Assembly (NCBI GenBank): GCA_949128115.1
Contig: OX421967.1
Coordinates: 62,570,855 to 62,634,854 of the forward strand
Length of the DNA: 64,000 bases
Reading direction: 5' to 3'
From: Anaspis maculata
Taxonomy: Eukaryota; Arthropoda; Insecta; Coleoptera; Scraptiidae
The notes beneath the pieces were generated by a model. That model was not told where the DNA came from. It did not search any database and saw only the letters and a program-made list of their open reading frames with translations. Made by a program: the position numbers and the translations under genes. Shown here one piece after another: positions 28,301 through 43,832 of the stretch (position 1 is the first letter of the stretch; each line of letters begins with the position of its first letter).

Positions 28301-30638
28301 AACGCTATAACTCAAGAACATGCGGAGTTATCAAACAACTTCAAACTTCATCGTGATTAAAAAATTGTTGGCCACAATATGACGAAAGATTCACGTCGAT
28401 ACGTCCACTAATAAGGGAGATAGACTTATTTTGTGTCAAACGCTATAACTTACGAACGGGCGGAGTTATCACACAACTTCAAACTCCATCGTGATCAAAA
28501 AATTGTTGGCCACAATATGACGAAAAGTTCACGTCGATACGTCCACTAATAAGGGAGATAGGCCTCATTTGTGTCAAACGCTATAACTCACGAACGGGCG
28601 GAGTTATCACACAACTTCAAACTCCATCGTGATCAAAAAATTGTTGGCCACAATATGACAAAAGATTCACGTCGATACGTCCACTAATAAGGAAGATAGA
28701 CTTATTTTGTGTCAAACGCTATAACTCACGAACGGGCGGAGTTATCACACAACTTCAAACTCCATCGTGATCAAAAATATGTTGGCCACAATATGACGAA
28801 AGATTCACGTTGATACGTCCACTCATAAGGTAGATAGACTTATTTTGTGTCAAACGCTATAACTCACGAACGGCCGGAGTTATCACACAACTTCAAACTC
28901 CATCGTGATCAAAAAATTGTTGGCCACAATATAACAATAGATTCACGTCGATACGTTCACTAATAAGGGAGATAGGCCTCATTTGTGTCAAACGCTATAA
29001 CTCACGAACGGGCGGAGTTATCACACAACTTCAAACTCCATCGTGATCAAAAAATTGTTGGCCACAATATGACGGAAGATTCACGTCGATACGTCCACTA
29101 ATAAGGAAGATAGGCCTCATTTGTGTCAAACGCTATAACTCACGAACGGGCGGAGTTATCACACAACTTCAAACTCCATCGTGATCAAAAAATTGTTGGC
29201 CACAATATGACGAAAGATTCACGTCAATACGTCCACTAATAAGGAAGATAGGCTTAATTTGTGTCAAACGCTATTACTCACGAACGGGCGGAGTTATCAC
29301 ACAACTCCAAACTCCATCGTGATCAAAAAATTGTTGGCAACAATATAACAAAAGATTCACGTCGATACGTTCACCAATAAAGGAGATGGGCTTCATTTGT
29401 GTCAAACGCTATAACTCACGAACGGGCGGAGTTATCACACAACTTCAAACTCCATCGTGATCAAAAATATGTTGGCCACAATATGACGAAAGATTCACGT
29501 CGATACGTCCACTTATAAGGGAGATAGACTTATTTTGTGTCAAACGCTATAACTCACGAACGGCCGGAGTTATCACACAACTCCAAACTCCATCGTGATC
29601 AAAAAATTGTTGGCAACAATATAACAAAAGATTCACGTCGATACGTCCACCAATAAAGGAGATGGGCTTCATTTGTGTCAAACGCTATAACTCACGAACG
29701 GGCGGAGTTATCACACAACTTCAAACTCCATCGTGATCAAAAATATGTTGGCCACAATATGACGAAAGATTCACGTCGATACGTCCACTCATAAGGGAGA
29801 TAGACTTATTTTGTGTCAAACGCTATAACTCACGAACGGCCGGAGTTATCACACAACTTCAAACTCCATCGTGATCAAAAAATTGTTGGCCACAATATAA
29901 CAAGAGATTCACGTCGATACGTTCACTAATAAGGGAGATAGGCCTCATTTGTGTCAAACGCTATAACTCACGAACGGGCGGAGTTATCACACAACTCCAA
30001 ACTCCATCGTGATCAAAAAATTGTTGGCAACAATATAACAAAAGATTCACGTCGATACGTCCACCAATAAAGGAGATGGGCTTCATTTGTGTCAAACGCT
30101 ATAACTCACGAACGGGCGGAGTTATCACACAACTTCAAACTCCATCGTGATCAAAAAATTGTTGGCCACAATATGACGAAAGATTCACGTCAATACGTCC
30201 ACTAATAAGGAAGATAGGCTTAATTTGTGTCAAACGCTATGACTCACGAACGGGCGGAGTTATCACACAACTTCAAACTCCATCGTGATCAAAAAATTGT
30301 TTGCCACAATATGACGAAAGATTCACGTCGATACGTCCACTAATAAGGGAGATAGGTTCAATTTGTGTCAAACGCTATTACTCACGAACGGGCGGAGTTA
30401 TCACACAACTCCAAACTCCATCGTGATCAAAAAATTGTTGGCAACAATATAACAAAAGATTCACGTCGATACGTCCACCAATAAAGGAGATGGGCTTCAT
30501 TTGTGTCAAACGCTATAACTCACGAACGGGCGGAGTTATCACACAACTTCAAACTCCATCGTGATCAAAAATATGTTGGCCACAATATGACGAAAGATTC
30601 ACGTCGATACGTCCACTCATAAGGGAGATAGACTTATT
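25390..30638 (+). repeat. multi-monomer block, copy 3 of 4
   Basis: Starts with CTTCTTTTGTGTCAAACTTT at 25,390 and reaches the ATTTCGTGTC monomer at 30,638. Anchors GTCCTATAATAAGG at 26,195 and GTAGATAG at 28,830 both lie exactly 15,729 bp after their copy-2 partners, so the order is collinear over at least 2.6 kb without a net indel. Confidence 0.88.
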
Positions 30639-32850
30639 TCGTGTCAAACGCTATAACTCACGAACGGCCGGAGTTATCACACAACTTCAAACTCCATCGT
30701 GATCAAAAAATTGTTGGCCACAATATAACAAGAGATTCACGTCGATACGTTCACTAATAAGGGAGATAGGCTCAATTTGTGTCAAACGCTATTACTTACG
30801 AACGGGCGGAGTTATCACACAACTTCAAACTCCATCGTGATCAAAAAATTGTTGGCCACAATATGACGAAAGATTCACGTCAATACGTCCACTAATAAGG
30901 GAGATAGGCTCAATTTGTGTCAAACGCTATTACTTACGAACGGGCGGAGTTATCACACAACTTCAAACTCCATCGTGATCAAAAAATTGTTGGCCACAAT
31001 ATGACGAAAGATTCACGTCAATACGTCCACTAATAAGGAAGATAGGCTTAATTTGTGTCAAACGCTATGACTCACGAACGGGCGGAGTTATCACACAACT
31101 TCAAACTCCATCGTGATCAAAAAATTGTTGGCCACAATATGACGAAAAATTCACGTCGATACGTCCACTAATAAGGGAGATGGACTTATTTTGTGTCAAA
31201 CGCTATAACTCACGAACGGGCGGAGTTATCACACAACTTCAAACTCCATCGTGATCAAAAATATGTTGGCCACAATATGACGAAGGATTCACGTCGATAC
31301 GTCCACTCATAAGGGAGATAGACTTATTTTGTGTCAAACGCTATAACTCACGAACGGCCGGAGTTATCACACAACTTCAAACTCCATCGTGATCAAAAAA
31401 TTGTTGGCCACAATATAACAAGAGATTCACGTCGATACGTTCACCAATAAGGGAGATAGGCCTCATTTGTGTCGAACGCTATAACTCACGAACGGGCGGA
31501 GTTATCACACAACTTCAAACTCCATCGTGATCAAAAAATTGTTGGCCACAATATGACGAAAGATTCACGTCGATACGTCCACTTATAAGGAAGATAGACT
31601 TATTTTGTGTCAAACGCTATAACTCACGAACGGGCGGAGTTATCACACAACTTCAAACTCCATCGTGATCAAAAAATTGTTGGCCACGATATGACGAAAG
31701 ATTCACGTCGTTACGTCCACTAATAAGGGAGATAGACTTATTTTGTGTCAAACGCTATAACTCAAGAACATGCGGAGTTATCAAACAACTTCAAACTCCA
31801 TCGTGATCAAAAAATTGTTGGCCACAATATGACGAAAGATTCACGTCGATACGTCCACTAATAAGGGAGATAGACTTATTTTGTGTCAAACGCTATAACT
31901 TACGAACGGGCGGAGTTATCACACAACTTCAAACTTCATCGTGATCAAAAAATTGTTGGCCACAATATAACAAAAGATTCACGTCGATACGTCCACTAAT
32001 GAGGGAGATAGACTTATTTTGTGTCAAACGCTATAACTCACGAACGGGTGGAGTTATCACACAACTTCAAACTCCATCGTGATCAAAAAATTGTTGGCCA
32101 CAATATGACGAAAGATTCATGTCAATACGTCCACTAATAAGGGAGATAATCTTAATTTGTGTCAAACGCTATTACTCACGAACGGGCGGAGTTATCACAC
32201 AACTTCAAACTCCATCGTGATCAAAAAATTGTTGGCCACAATATAACAAAAGATTCACGTCGATACGTCCACTAATAAGGGAGATAGGCTTAATTTGTGT
32301 CAAACGCTATAACTCACGAACGGGCGGAGTTATCACACAACTTCAAACTCCATCGTGATCAAAAAATTGTTGGCCACAATATGACGAAAAGTTCACGTCG
32401 ATACGTCCATTAATAAGGGAGATAGGCCTCATTTGTGTCAAACGATATAACTCACGAACGGGCAGAGTTATCACACAACTTCAAACTCCATCGTGATCAA
32501 AAAATTGTTGGCCACAATATGACGAAAGATTCACGTCGATACGTCCACTAATAAGGGAGATAGGCCTCATTTGTGTCAAACGATATTACTCACGAACGGG
32601 CAGAGTTATCACACAACTTCAAACTCCATCGTGATCAAAAAATTGTTGGCCACAATATAACAAAAGATTCACGTCGATACGTCCACTAATAAGGGAGATA
32701 GGCCCCATTTGTGTCAAACGCTATAACTCACGAACGGGCGGAGTTATCACACAACTTCAAACTCCATCGTGATCAAAAAATTGTTTGCCACAATATGACG
32801 AAAGATTCACGTCGATACGTCCACTAATAAGGGAGATAGGTTCAATTTGT

Positions 32851-35800
32851 GTCGAACGCTATTACTCACGAACGGGCGGAGTTATCACACAACTCCAAAC
32901 TCCATCGTGATCGAAAAATTGTTGGCAACAATATAACAGAAGATTCACGTCGATACGTCCACCAATAAAGGAGATGGGCTTCATTTGTGTCAAACGCTAT
33001 AACTCACGAACGGGCGGAGTTATCACACAACTCCAAACTCCATCGTGATCACAAATATGTTGGCCACAATATGACGAAAGATTCACGTCGATACGTCCAC
33101 TCATAAGGGAGATAGACTTATTTTGTGTCAAACGCTATAACTCACGAACGGCCGGAGTTATCACACAACTTCAAACTCCATCGTGATCAAAAAATTGTTG
33201 GCCACAATATAACAAGAGATTCACGTCGATACGTTCACTAATAAGGGAGATAGGCCTCATTTGTGTCAAACGCTATAACTCACGAACGGACGGAGTTATC
33301 ACACAACTTCAAACTCCATCGTGATCAAAAAATTGTTGGCCACAATATGACGGAAGATTCACGTCGATACGTCCACTAATAAGGGAGATAGACTTATTTT
33401 GTGTCAAACGCTATAACTCACGAACGGGCGGAGTTATCACACAACTTCAAACTCCATCGTGATCAAAAATATGTTGGCCACAATATGACGAAAGATTCAC
33501 GTCGATACGTCCACTTATAAGGGAGATAGACTTAATTTGTGTCAAACGCTATTACTCACGAACGGGCGGAGTTATCACACAACTTCATACTCCATCGTGA
33601 TCAAAAAACTGTTGGCCACAATATGACGAAAGATTCACGTCGATACGTCCACTAATAAGGAAGATAGGCCTCATTTGTGTCAAACGCTATAACTCACGAA
33701 CGGGCGGAGTTATCACACAACTTCAAACTCCATCGTGATCAAAAAATTGTTGGCCACAATATAACAAAAAATTCACGTCGATACGTCCACTAATAAGGGA
33801 GATAGACTTATTTTGTGTCAAACGCTATAACTCACGAACGGGCGGAGTTATCACACAATTTCAAACTCCATCGTGATCAAAAAATTGTTGGCCACAATAT
33901 GACGAAAGATTCACGTCAATACGTCCACTAATAAGGGAGATAGGCTTAATTTGTGTCAAACGCTATTACTTACGAACGGGCGGAGTTATCACACAACTTC
34001 AAACTCCATCGTGATCAAAAAATTGTTGGCCACAATATGACGAAAGATTCACGTCGATACGTCCACTAATAAGGAAGATAGGCTTAATTTGTGTCAAACG
34101 CTATTACTCACGAACGGGCGGAGTTATCACACAACTTCAAACTCCATCGTGATCAAAAAATTGTTGGCCACAATATGACGAAAGATTCACGTCGATACGT
34201 CCACTAATAAGGGAGATGGACTTATTTTGTGTCAAACGCTATAACTCACGAACGGGCGGAGTTATCACACAACTTCAAACTCCATCGTGATCAAAAAATT
34301 GTTGGCCACAATATGACGAAAGATTCACGTCGATACGTCCACTAATAAGGGAGATAGACTTATTTTGTGTCAAACGCTATAACTCACGAACGGGCGGAGT
34401 TATCACACAACTTCAAACTCCATCGTGATCAAAAATATGTTGGCCACAATATGACGAAAGATTCACGTCGATACGTCCACTAATAAGGGAGATAGACTTA
34501 TTTTGTGTCAAACGCTATAACTCACGAACGGGCGGAGTTATCACACAACTTCAAACTCCATCGTGATCAAAAAATTGTTGGCCACAATATGACGAAAGAT
34601 TCACGTCGATACGTCCACTAATAAGGGAGATAGACTTATTTTGTGTCAAACGCTATAACTCACGAACGGGCGGAGTTATCACACAACTTCAAACTCCATC
34701 GTGATCAAAAAATTGTTGGCCACAATATGACGAAAGATTCACGTCAATACGTCCACTAATAAGGGAGATAGGCTTAATTTGTGTCAAACGCTATTACTTA
34801 CGAACGGGCGGAGTTATCACACAACTTCAAACTCCATCGTGATCAAAAAATTGTTGGCCACAATATGACGAAAGATTCACGTCGATACGTCCACTAATAA
34901 GGAAGATAGGCTTAATTTGTGTCAAACGCTATTACTCACGAACGGGCGGAGTTATCACACAACTTCAAACTCCATCGTGATCAAAAAATTGTTGGCCACA
35001 ATATGACGAAAGATTCACGTCGATACGTCCACTAATAAGGGAGATGGACTTATTTTGTGTCAAACGCTATAACTCACGAACGGGCGGAGTTATCACACAA
35101 CTTCAAACTCCATCGTGATCAAAAAATTGTTTGCCACAATATGACGAAAGATTCACGTCGATACGTCCACTAATAAGGGAGATAGGTTCAATTTGTGTCG
35201 AACGCTATTACTCACGAACGGGCGGAGTTATCACACAACTCCAAACTCCATCGTGATCAAAAAATTGTTGGCAACATTATAACAGAAGATTCACGTCGAT
35301 ACGTCCACCAATAAAGGAGATGGGCTTCATTTGTGTCAAACGCTATAACTCACGAACGGGCGGAGTTATCACACAACTCCAAACTCCATCGTGATCAAAA
35401 ATATGTTGGCCACAATATGACGAAAGATTCACGTCGATACGTCCACTCATAAGGGAGATAGACTTATTTTGTGTCAAACGCTATAACTCACGAACGGCCG
35501 GAGTTATCACACAACTTCAAACTCCATCGTGATCAAAAAATTGTTGGCCACAATATAACAAGAGATTCACGTCGATACGTTCACTAATAAGGGAGATAGG
35601 CCTCATTTGTGTCAAACGCTATAACTCACGAACGGACGGAGTTATCACACAACTTCAAACTCCATCGTGATCAAAAAATTGTTGGCCACAATATGACGGA
35701 AGATTCACGTCGATACGTCCACTAATAAGGGAGATAGACTTATTTTGTGTCAAACGCTATAACTCACGAACGGGCGGAGTTATCACACAACTTCAAACTC

Positions 35801-38800
35801 CATCGTGATCAAAAATATGTTGGCCACAATATGACGAAAGATTCACGTCGATACGTCCACTTATAAGGGAGATAGACTTAATTTGTGTCGAACGCTATTA
35901 CTCACGAACGGGCGGAGTTATCACACAACTTCAAACTCCATCGTGATCAAAAAATTGTTGGCCACAATATGACGAAAGATTCACGTCGATACGTCCACTA
36001 ATAAGGAAGATAGGCCTCATTTGTGTCAAACGCTATAACTCACGAACGGGCGGAGTTATCACACAACTTCAAACTCCATCGTGATCAAAAAATTGTTGGC
36101 CACAATATAACAAAAAATTCACGTCGATACGTCCACTAATAAGGGAGATAGACTTATTTTGTGTCAAACGCTATAACTCACGAACGGGCGGAGTTATCAC
36201 ACAATTTCAAACTCCATCGTGATCAAAAAATTGTTGGCCACAATATGACGAAAGATTCACGTCAATACGTCCACTAATAAGGGAGATAGGCTTAATTTGT
36301 GTCAAACGCTATTACTTACGAACGGGCGGAGTTATCACACAACTTCAAACTCCATCGTGATCAAAAAATTGTTGGCCACAATATGACGAAAGATTCACGT
36401 CGATACGTCCACTTATAAGGGAGATAGACTTAATTTGTGTCAAACGCTATTACTCACGAACGGGCGGAGTTATCACACAACTTCAAACTCCATCGTGATC
36501 AAAAAATTGTTGGCCACAATATGACGAAAGATTCACGTCGATACGTCCACTAATAAGGAAGATAGGCCTCATTTGTGTCAAACGCTATAACTCAAGAACA
36601 TGCGGAGTTATCAAACAACTTCAAACTCCATCGTGATCAAAAAATTGTTGGCCACAATATGACGAAAGATTCACGTCGATACGTCCACTAATAAGGGAGA
36701 TAGACTTATTTTGTGTCAAACGCTATAACTTACGAACGGGCGGAGTTATCACACAACTTCAAACTTCATCGTGATCAAAAAATTGTTGGCCACAATATAA
36801 CAAAAGATTCACGTCGATACGTCCACTAATGAGGGAGATAGACTTATTTTGTGTCAAACGCTATAACTCACGAACGGGTGGAGTTATCACACAACTTCAA
36901 ACTCCATCGTGATCAAAAAATTGTTGGCCACAATATGACGAAAGATTCACGTCAATACGTCCACTAATAAGGGAGATAGGCTTAATTTGTGTCAAACGCT
37001 ATTACTCACGAACGGGCGGAGTTATCACACAACTTCAAACTCCATCGTGATCAAAAAATTGTTGGCCACAATATAACAAAAGATTCACGTCGATACGTCC
37101 ACTAATAAGGGAGATAGGCTTAATTTGTGTCAAACGCTATAACTCACGAACGGGCGGAGTTATCACACAACTTCAAACTCCATCGTGATCAAAAAATTGT
37201 TGGCCACAATATGACGAAAAGTTCACGTCGATACGTCCATTAATAAGGGAGATAGGCCTCATTTGTGTCAAACGATATAACTCACGAACGGGCAGAGTTA
37301 TCACACAACTTCAAACTCCATCGTGATCAAAAAATTGTTGGCCACAATATGACGAAAGATTCACGTCGATACGTCCACTAATAAGGGAGATAGGCCTCAT
37401 TTGTGTCAAACGATATTACTCACGAACGGGCAGAGTTATCACACAACTTCAAACTCCATCGTGATCAAAAAATTGTTGGCCACAATATAACAAAAGATTC
37501 ACGTCGATACGTCCACTAATAAGGGAGATAGGCCCCATTTGTGTCAAACGCTATAACTCACGAACGGGCGGAGTTATCACACAACTTCAAACTCCATCGT
37601 GATCAAAAAATTGTTTGCCACAATATGACGAAAGATTCACGTCGATACGTCCACTAATAAGGGAGATAGGTTCAATTTGTGTCGAACGCTATTACTCACG
37701 AACGGGCGGAGTTATCACACAACTCCAAACTCCATCGTGATCAAAAAATTGTTGGCAACAATATAACAGAAGATTCACGTCGATACGTCCACCAATAAAG
37801 GAGATGGGCTTCATTTGTGTCAAACGCTATAACTCACGAACGGGCGGAGTTATCACACAACTCCAAACTCCATCGTGATCAAAAATATGTTGGCCACAAT
37901 ATGACGAAAGATTCACGTCGATACGTCCACTCATAAGGGAGATAGACTTATTTTGTGTCAAACGCTATAACTCACGAACGGCCGGAGTTATCACACAACT
38001 TCAAACTCCATCGTGATCAAAAAATTGTTGGCCACAATATAACAAGAGATTCACGTCGATACGTTCACTAATAAGGGAGATAGGCCTCATTTGTGTCAAA
38101 CGCTATAACTCACGAACGGACGGAGTTATCACACAACTTCAAACTCCATCGTGATCAAAAAATTGTTGGCCACAATATGACGGAAGATTCACGTCGATAC
38201 GTCCACTAATAAGGGAGATAGACTTATTTTGTGTCAAACGCTATAACTCACGAACGGGCGGAGTTATCACACAACTTCAAACTCCATCGTGATCAAAAAT
38301 ATGTTGGCCACAATATGACGAAAGATTCACGTCGATACGTCCACTTATAAGAGAGATAGACTTAATTTGTGTCAAACGCTATTACTCACGAACGGGCGGA
38401 GTTATCACACAACTTCAAACTCCATCGTGATCAAAAAACTGTTGGCCACAATATGACGAAAGATTCACGTCGATACGTCCACTAATAAGGAAGATAGGCC
38501 TCATTTGTGTCAAACGCTATAACTCACGAACGGGCGGAGTTATCACACAACTTCAAACTCCATCGTGATCAAAAAATTGTTGGCCACAATATAACAAAAA
38601 ATTCACGTCGATACGTCCACTAATAAGGGAGATAGACTTATTTTGTGTCAAACGCTATAACTCACGAACGGGCGGAGTTATCACACAATTTCAAACTCCA
38701 TCGTGATCAAAAAATTGTTGGCCACAATATGACGAAAGATTCACGTCAATACGTCCACTAATAAGGGAGATAGGCTTAATTTGTGTCAAACGCTATTACT

Positions 38801-41800
38801 TACGAACGGGCGGAGTTATCACACAACTTCAAACTCCATCGTGATCAAAAAATTGTTGGCCACAATATGACGAAAGATTCACGTCGATACGTCCACTAAT
38901 AAGGAAGATAGGCTTAATTTGTGTCAAACGCTATTACTCACGAACGGGCGGAGTTATCACACAACTTCAAACTCCATCGTGATCAAAAAATTGTTGGCCA
39001 CAATATGACGAAAGATTCACGTCGATACGTCCACTAATAAGGGAGATGGACTTATTTTGTGTCAAACGCTATAACTCACGAACGGGCGGAGTTATCACAC
39101 AACTTCAAACTCCATCGTGATCAAAAAATTGTTGGCCACAATATGACGAAAGATTCACGTCGATACGTCCACTAATAAGGGAGATAGACTTATTTTGTGT
39201 CAAACGCTATAACTCACGAACGGGCGGAGTTATCACACAACTTCAAACTCCATCGTGATCAAAAATATGTTGGCCACAATATGACGAAAGATTCACGTCG
39301 ATACGTCCACTTATAAGGGAGATAGACTTAATTTGTGTCAAACGCTATTACTCACGAACGGGCGGAGTTATCACACAACTTCAAACTCCATCGTGATCAA
39401 AAAATTGTTGGCCACAATATGACGAAAGATTCACGTCGATACGTCCACTAATAAGGAAGATAGGCCTCATTTGTGTCAAACGCTATAACTCACGAACGGG
39501 CGGAGTTATCACACAACTTCAAACTCCATCGTGATCAAAAAATTGTTGGCCACAATATAACAAAAAATTCACGTCGATACGTTCACTAATAAGGGAGATA
39601 GACTTATTTTGTGTCAAACGCTATAACTCACGAACGGGCGGAGTTATCACACAATTTCAAACTCCATCGTGATCAAAAAATTGTTGGCCACAATATGACG
39701 AAAAATTCACGTCAATACGTCCACTAATAAGGGAGATAGGCTTAATTTGTGTCAAACGCTATTACTTACGAACGGGCGGAGTTATCACACAACTTCAAAC
39801 TCCATCGTGATCAAAAAATTGTTGGCCACAATATGACGAAAGATTCACGTCGATACGTCCACTAATAAGGAAGATAGGCTTAATTTGTGTCAAACGCTAT
39901 TACTCACGAACGGGCGGAGTTATCACACAACTTCAAACTCCATCGTGATCAAAAAATTGTTGGCCACAATATGACGAAAGATTCACGTCGATACGTCCAC
40001 TAATAAGGGAGATGGACTTATTTTGTGTCAAACGCTATAACTCACGAACGGGCGGAGTTATCACACAACTTCAAACTCCATCGTGATCAAAAAATTGTTT
40101 GCCACAATATGACGAAAGATTCACGTCGATACGTCCACTAATAAGGGAGATAGGTTCAATTTGTGTCGAACGCTATTACTCACGAACGGGCGGAGTTATC
40201 ACACAACTCCAAACTCCATCGTGATCAAAAAATTGTTGGCAACAATATAACAGAAGATTCACGTCGATACGTCCACCAATAAAGGAGATGGGCTTCATTT
40301 GTGTCAAACGCTATAACTCACGAACGGGCGGAGTTATCACACAACTCCAAACTCCATCGTGATCAAAAATATGTTGGCCACAATATGACGAAAGATTCAC
40401 GTCGATACGTCCACTCATAAGGGAGATAGACTTATTTTGTGTCAAACGCTATAACTCACGAACGGCCGGAGTTATCACACAACTTCAAACTCCATCGTGA
40501 TCAAAAAATTGTTGGCCACAATATAACAAGAGATTCACGTCGATACGTTCACTAATAAGGGAGATAGGCCTCATTTGTGTCAAACGCTATAACTCACGAA
40601 CGGACGGAGTTATCACACAACTTCAAACTCCATCGTGATCAAAAAATTGTTGGCCACAATATGACGGAAGATTCACGTCGATACGTCCACTAATAAGGGA
40701 GATAGACTTATTTTGTGTCAAACGCTATAACTCACGAACGGGCGGAGTTATCACACAACTTCAAACTCCATCGTGATCAAAAATATGTTGGCCACAATAT
40801 GACGAAAGATTCACGTCGATACGTCCACTTATAAGGGAGATAGACTTAATTTGTGTCAAACGCTATTACTCACGAACGGGCGGAGTTATCACACAACTTC
40901 AAACTCCATCGTGATCAAAAAATTGTTGGCCACAATATGACGAAAGATTCACGTCGATACGTCCACTAATAAGGAAGATAGGCCTCATTTGTGTCAAACG
41001 CTATAACTCACGAACGGGCGGAGTTATCACACAACTTCAAACTCCATCGTGATCAAAAAATTGTTGGCCAATATATAACAAAAAATTCACGTCGATACGT
41101 CCACTAATAAGGGAGATAGACTTATTTTGTGTCAAACGCTATAACTCACGAACGGGCGGAGTTATCACACAATTTCAAACTCCATCGTGATCAAAAAATT
41201 GTTGGCCACAATATGACGAAAGATTCACGTCAATACGTCCACTAATAAGGGAGATAGGCTTAATTTGTGTCAAACGCTATTACTTACGAACGGGCGGAGT
41301 TATCACACAACTTCAAACTCCATCGTGATCAAAAAATTGTTGGCCACAATATGACGAAAGATTCACGTCGATACGTCCACTAATAAGGAAGATAGGCTTA
41401 ATTTGTGTCAAACGCTATTACTCACGAACGGGCGGAGTTATCACACAACTTCAAACTCCATCGTGATCAAAAAATTGTTGGCCACAATATGACGAAAGAT
41501 TCACGTCGATACGTCCACTAATAAGGGAGATGGACTTATTTTGTGTCAAACGCTATAACTCACGAACGGGCGGAGTTATCACACAACTTCAAACTCCATC
41601 GTGATCAAAAAATTGTTGGCCACAATATGACGAAAGATTCACGTCGATACGTCCACTAATAAGGGAGATAGACTTATTTTGTGTCAAACGCTATAACTCA
41701 CGAACGGGCGGAGTTATCACACAACTTCAAACTCCATCGTGATCAAAAATATGTTGGCCACAATATGACGAAAGATTCACGTCGATACGTCCACTTATAA

Positions 41801-42648
41801 GGGAGATAGACTTAATTTGTGTCAAACGCTATTACTCACGAACGGGCGGAGTTATCACACAACTTCAAACTCCATCGTGATCAAAAAATTGTTGGCCACA
41901 ATATGACGAAAGATTCACGTCGATACGTCCACTAATAAGGAAGATAGGCCTCATTTGTGTCAAACGCTATAACTCACGAACGGGCGGAGTTATCACACAA
42001 CTTCAAACTCCATCGTGATCAAAAAATTGTTGGCCACAATATAACAAAAAATTCACGTCGATACGTCCACTAATAAGGGAGATAGACTTATTTTGTGTCA
42101 AACGCTATAACTCACGAACGGGCGGAGTTATCACACAATTCCAAACTCCATCGTGATCAAAAAATTGTTGGCCACAATATGACGAAAGATTCACGTCAAT
42201 ACGTCCACTAATAAGGGAGATAGGCTTAATTTGTGTCAAACGCTATTACTTACGAACGGGCGGAGTTATCACACAACTTCAAACTCCATCGTGATCAAAA
42301 AATTGTTGGCCACAATATGACGAAAGATTCACGTCGATACGTCCACTAATAAGGAAGATAGGCTTAATTTGTGTCAAACGCTATTACTCACGAACGGGCG
42401 GAGTTATCACACAACTTCAAACTCCATCGTGATCAAAAAATTGTTGGCCACAATATGACGAAAGATTCACGTCGATACGTCCACTAATAAGGGAGATGGA
42501 CTTATTTTGTGTCAAACGCTATAACTCACGAACGGGCGGAGTTATCACACAACTTCAAACTCCATCGTGATCAAAAATATGTTGGCCACAATATGACGAA
42601 AGATTCACGTCGATACGTCCACTCATAAGGGAGATAGACTTATTTTGT
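32851..42648 (+). repeat. 17/18-monomer higher-order repeat, about 4 units
   Basis: The marker GGTTCAATTTGTGTCGAACG recurs with GTCGAACGCT at 32,851, 35,197, 37,681 and 40,165. Spacings are 2,346 (17 x 138), 2,484 (18 x 138) and 2,484 bp. Linked markers recur with each unit: CGAACGGACGG near 33,290, 35,634, 38,116 and 40,601, and CACACAATTTC near 33,853, 36,198, 38,683 and 41,167. The units at 37,681 and 40,165 correspond nearly throughout. The unit at 35,197 ends with a segment (from about 36,590) copied from 31.76-32.85 kb, offset 4,830 bp (35 x 138), so a 35-monomer duplication is superimposed. Confidence 0.88.
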
Positions 42649-43696
42649 GTCAAACGCTATAACTCACGAACGGCCGGAGTTATCACACAACTTCAAACTC
42701 CATCGTGATCAAAAAATTGTTGGCCACAATATAACAAGAGATTCACGTCGATACGTTCACCAATAAGGGAGATAGGCCCCATTTGTGTCAAACGCTATAA
42801 CTCACGAACGGGCGGAGTTATCACACAACTTCAAACTCCATCGTGATCAAAAAATTGTTGGCCACAATATGACGAAAGATTCACGTCGATACGTCCACTA
42901 ATAAGGAAGATAGACTTATTTTGTGTCAAACGCTATAACTCACGAACGGGCGGAGTTATCACACAACTTCAAACTCCATCGTGATCAAAAAATTGTTGGC
43001 CACAATACGACGAAAGATTCACGTCGATACGTCCACTAATAAGGGAGATAGACTTATTTTGTGTCAAACGCTATAACTCAAGAACATGCGGAGTTATCAA
43101 ACAACTTCAAACACCATCGTGATCAAGAAATTGTTGGCCACAATATGACGAAAGATTCACGTCGATACGTCCACTAATAAGGGAGATAGACTTATTTTGT
43201 GTCAAACGCTATAACTTACGAACGGGCGGAGTTATCACACAACTTCAAACTCCATCGTGATCAAAAAATTGTTGGCCACAATACGACGAAAGATTCACGT
43301 CGATACGTCCACTAATAAGGGAGATAGACTTGTTTTGTGTCAAACGCTATAACTCACGAACGGGCGGAGTTATCACACAACTCCAAACTCCATCGTGATC
43401 AAAAAATTGTTGGCCACAATATAACAAAAAATTCACGTCGATACGTCCACTAATAAGGGAGATAGACTTATTTTGTGTCAAACGCTATAACTTACGAACG
43501 GGCGGAGTTATCACACAACTTCAAACTCCATCGTGATCAAAAAATTGTTGGCCACAATATGACGAAAAGTTCACGTCGATACGTCCATTAATAAGGGAGA
43601 TAGGCCTCATTTGTGTCAAACGCTATAACTCACGAACGGGCGGAGTTATCACACAACTTCAAACTCCATCGTGATCAAAAAATTGTTGGCCACAAT

Positions 43697-43832
43697 AGGT
43701 TTGTTCGCGTCGCATGAACTTTCTGCACTTTCTGCACTCAAATTGCTGTGATTGGTCAGCTGCTGCCAGGGACCCCACGCTATTGGCTGGGGTACAGAAA
43801 GTGCAAAAAGTTCATGCGACGCGAACAAACCT
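43697..43832. mobile_element. MITE-like element, copy 1
   Basis: A short non-satellite insertion splits one monomer between CCACAATA and ATGACGAAAG. Its ends form an inverted repeat of about 42 bp: AGGTTTGTTCGCGTCGCATG at the left matches the right end read in reverse, with only two mismatches further in. The left arm holds a doubled TTTCTGCAC; the core has CAGCTGCTG and two ATTGG (inverted CCAAT) motifs. The monomer landmark spacing across the site is 277 bp, so 139 bp were added including any target duplication. The best-fitting duplication is 3 bp (ATA), leaving one unexplained base; TA is also possible. It encodes no transposase. A 3-bp duplication would suit PIF/Harbinger-type elements, but the superfamily is not settled. 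Confidence 0.85.
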
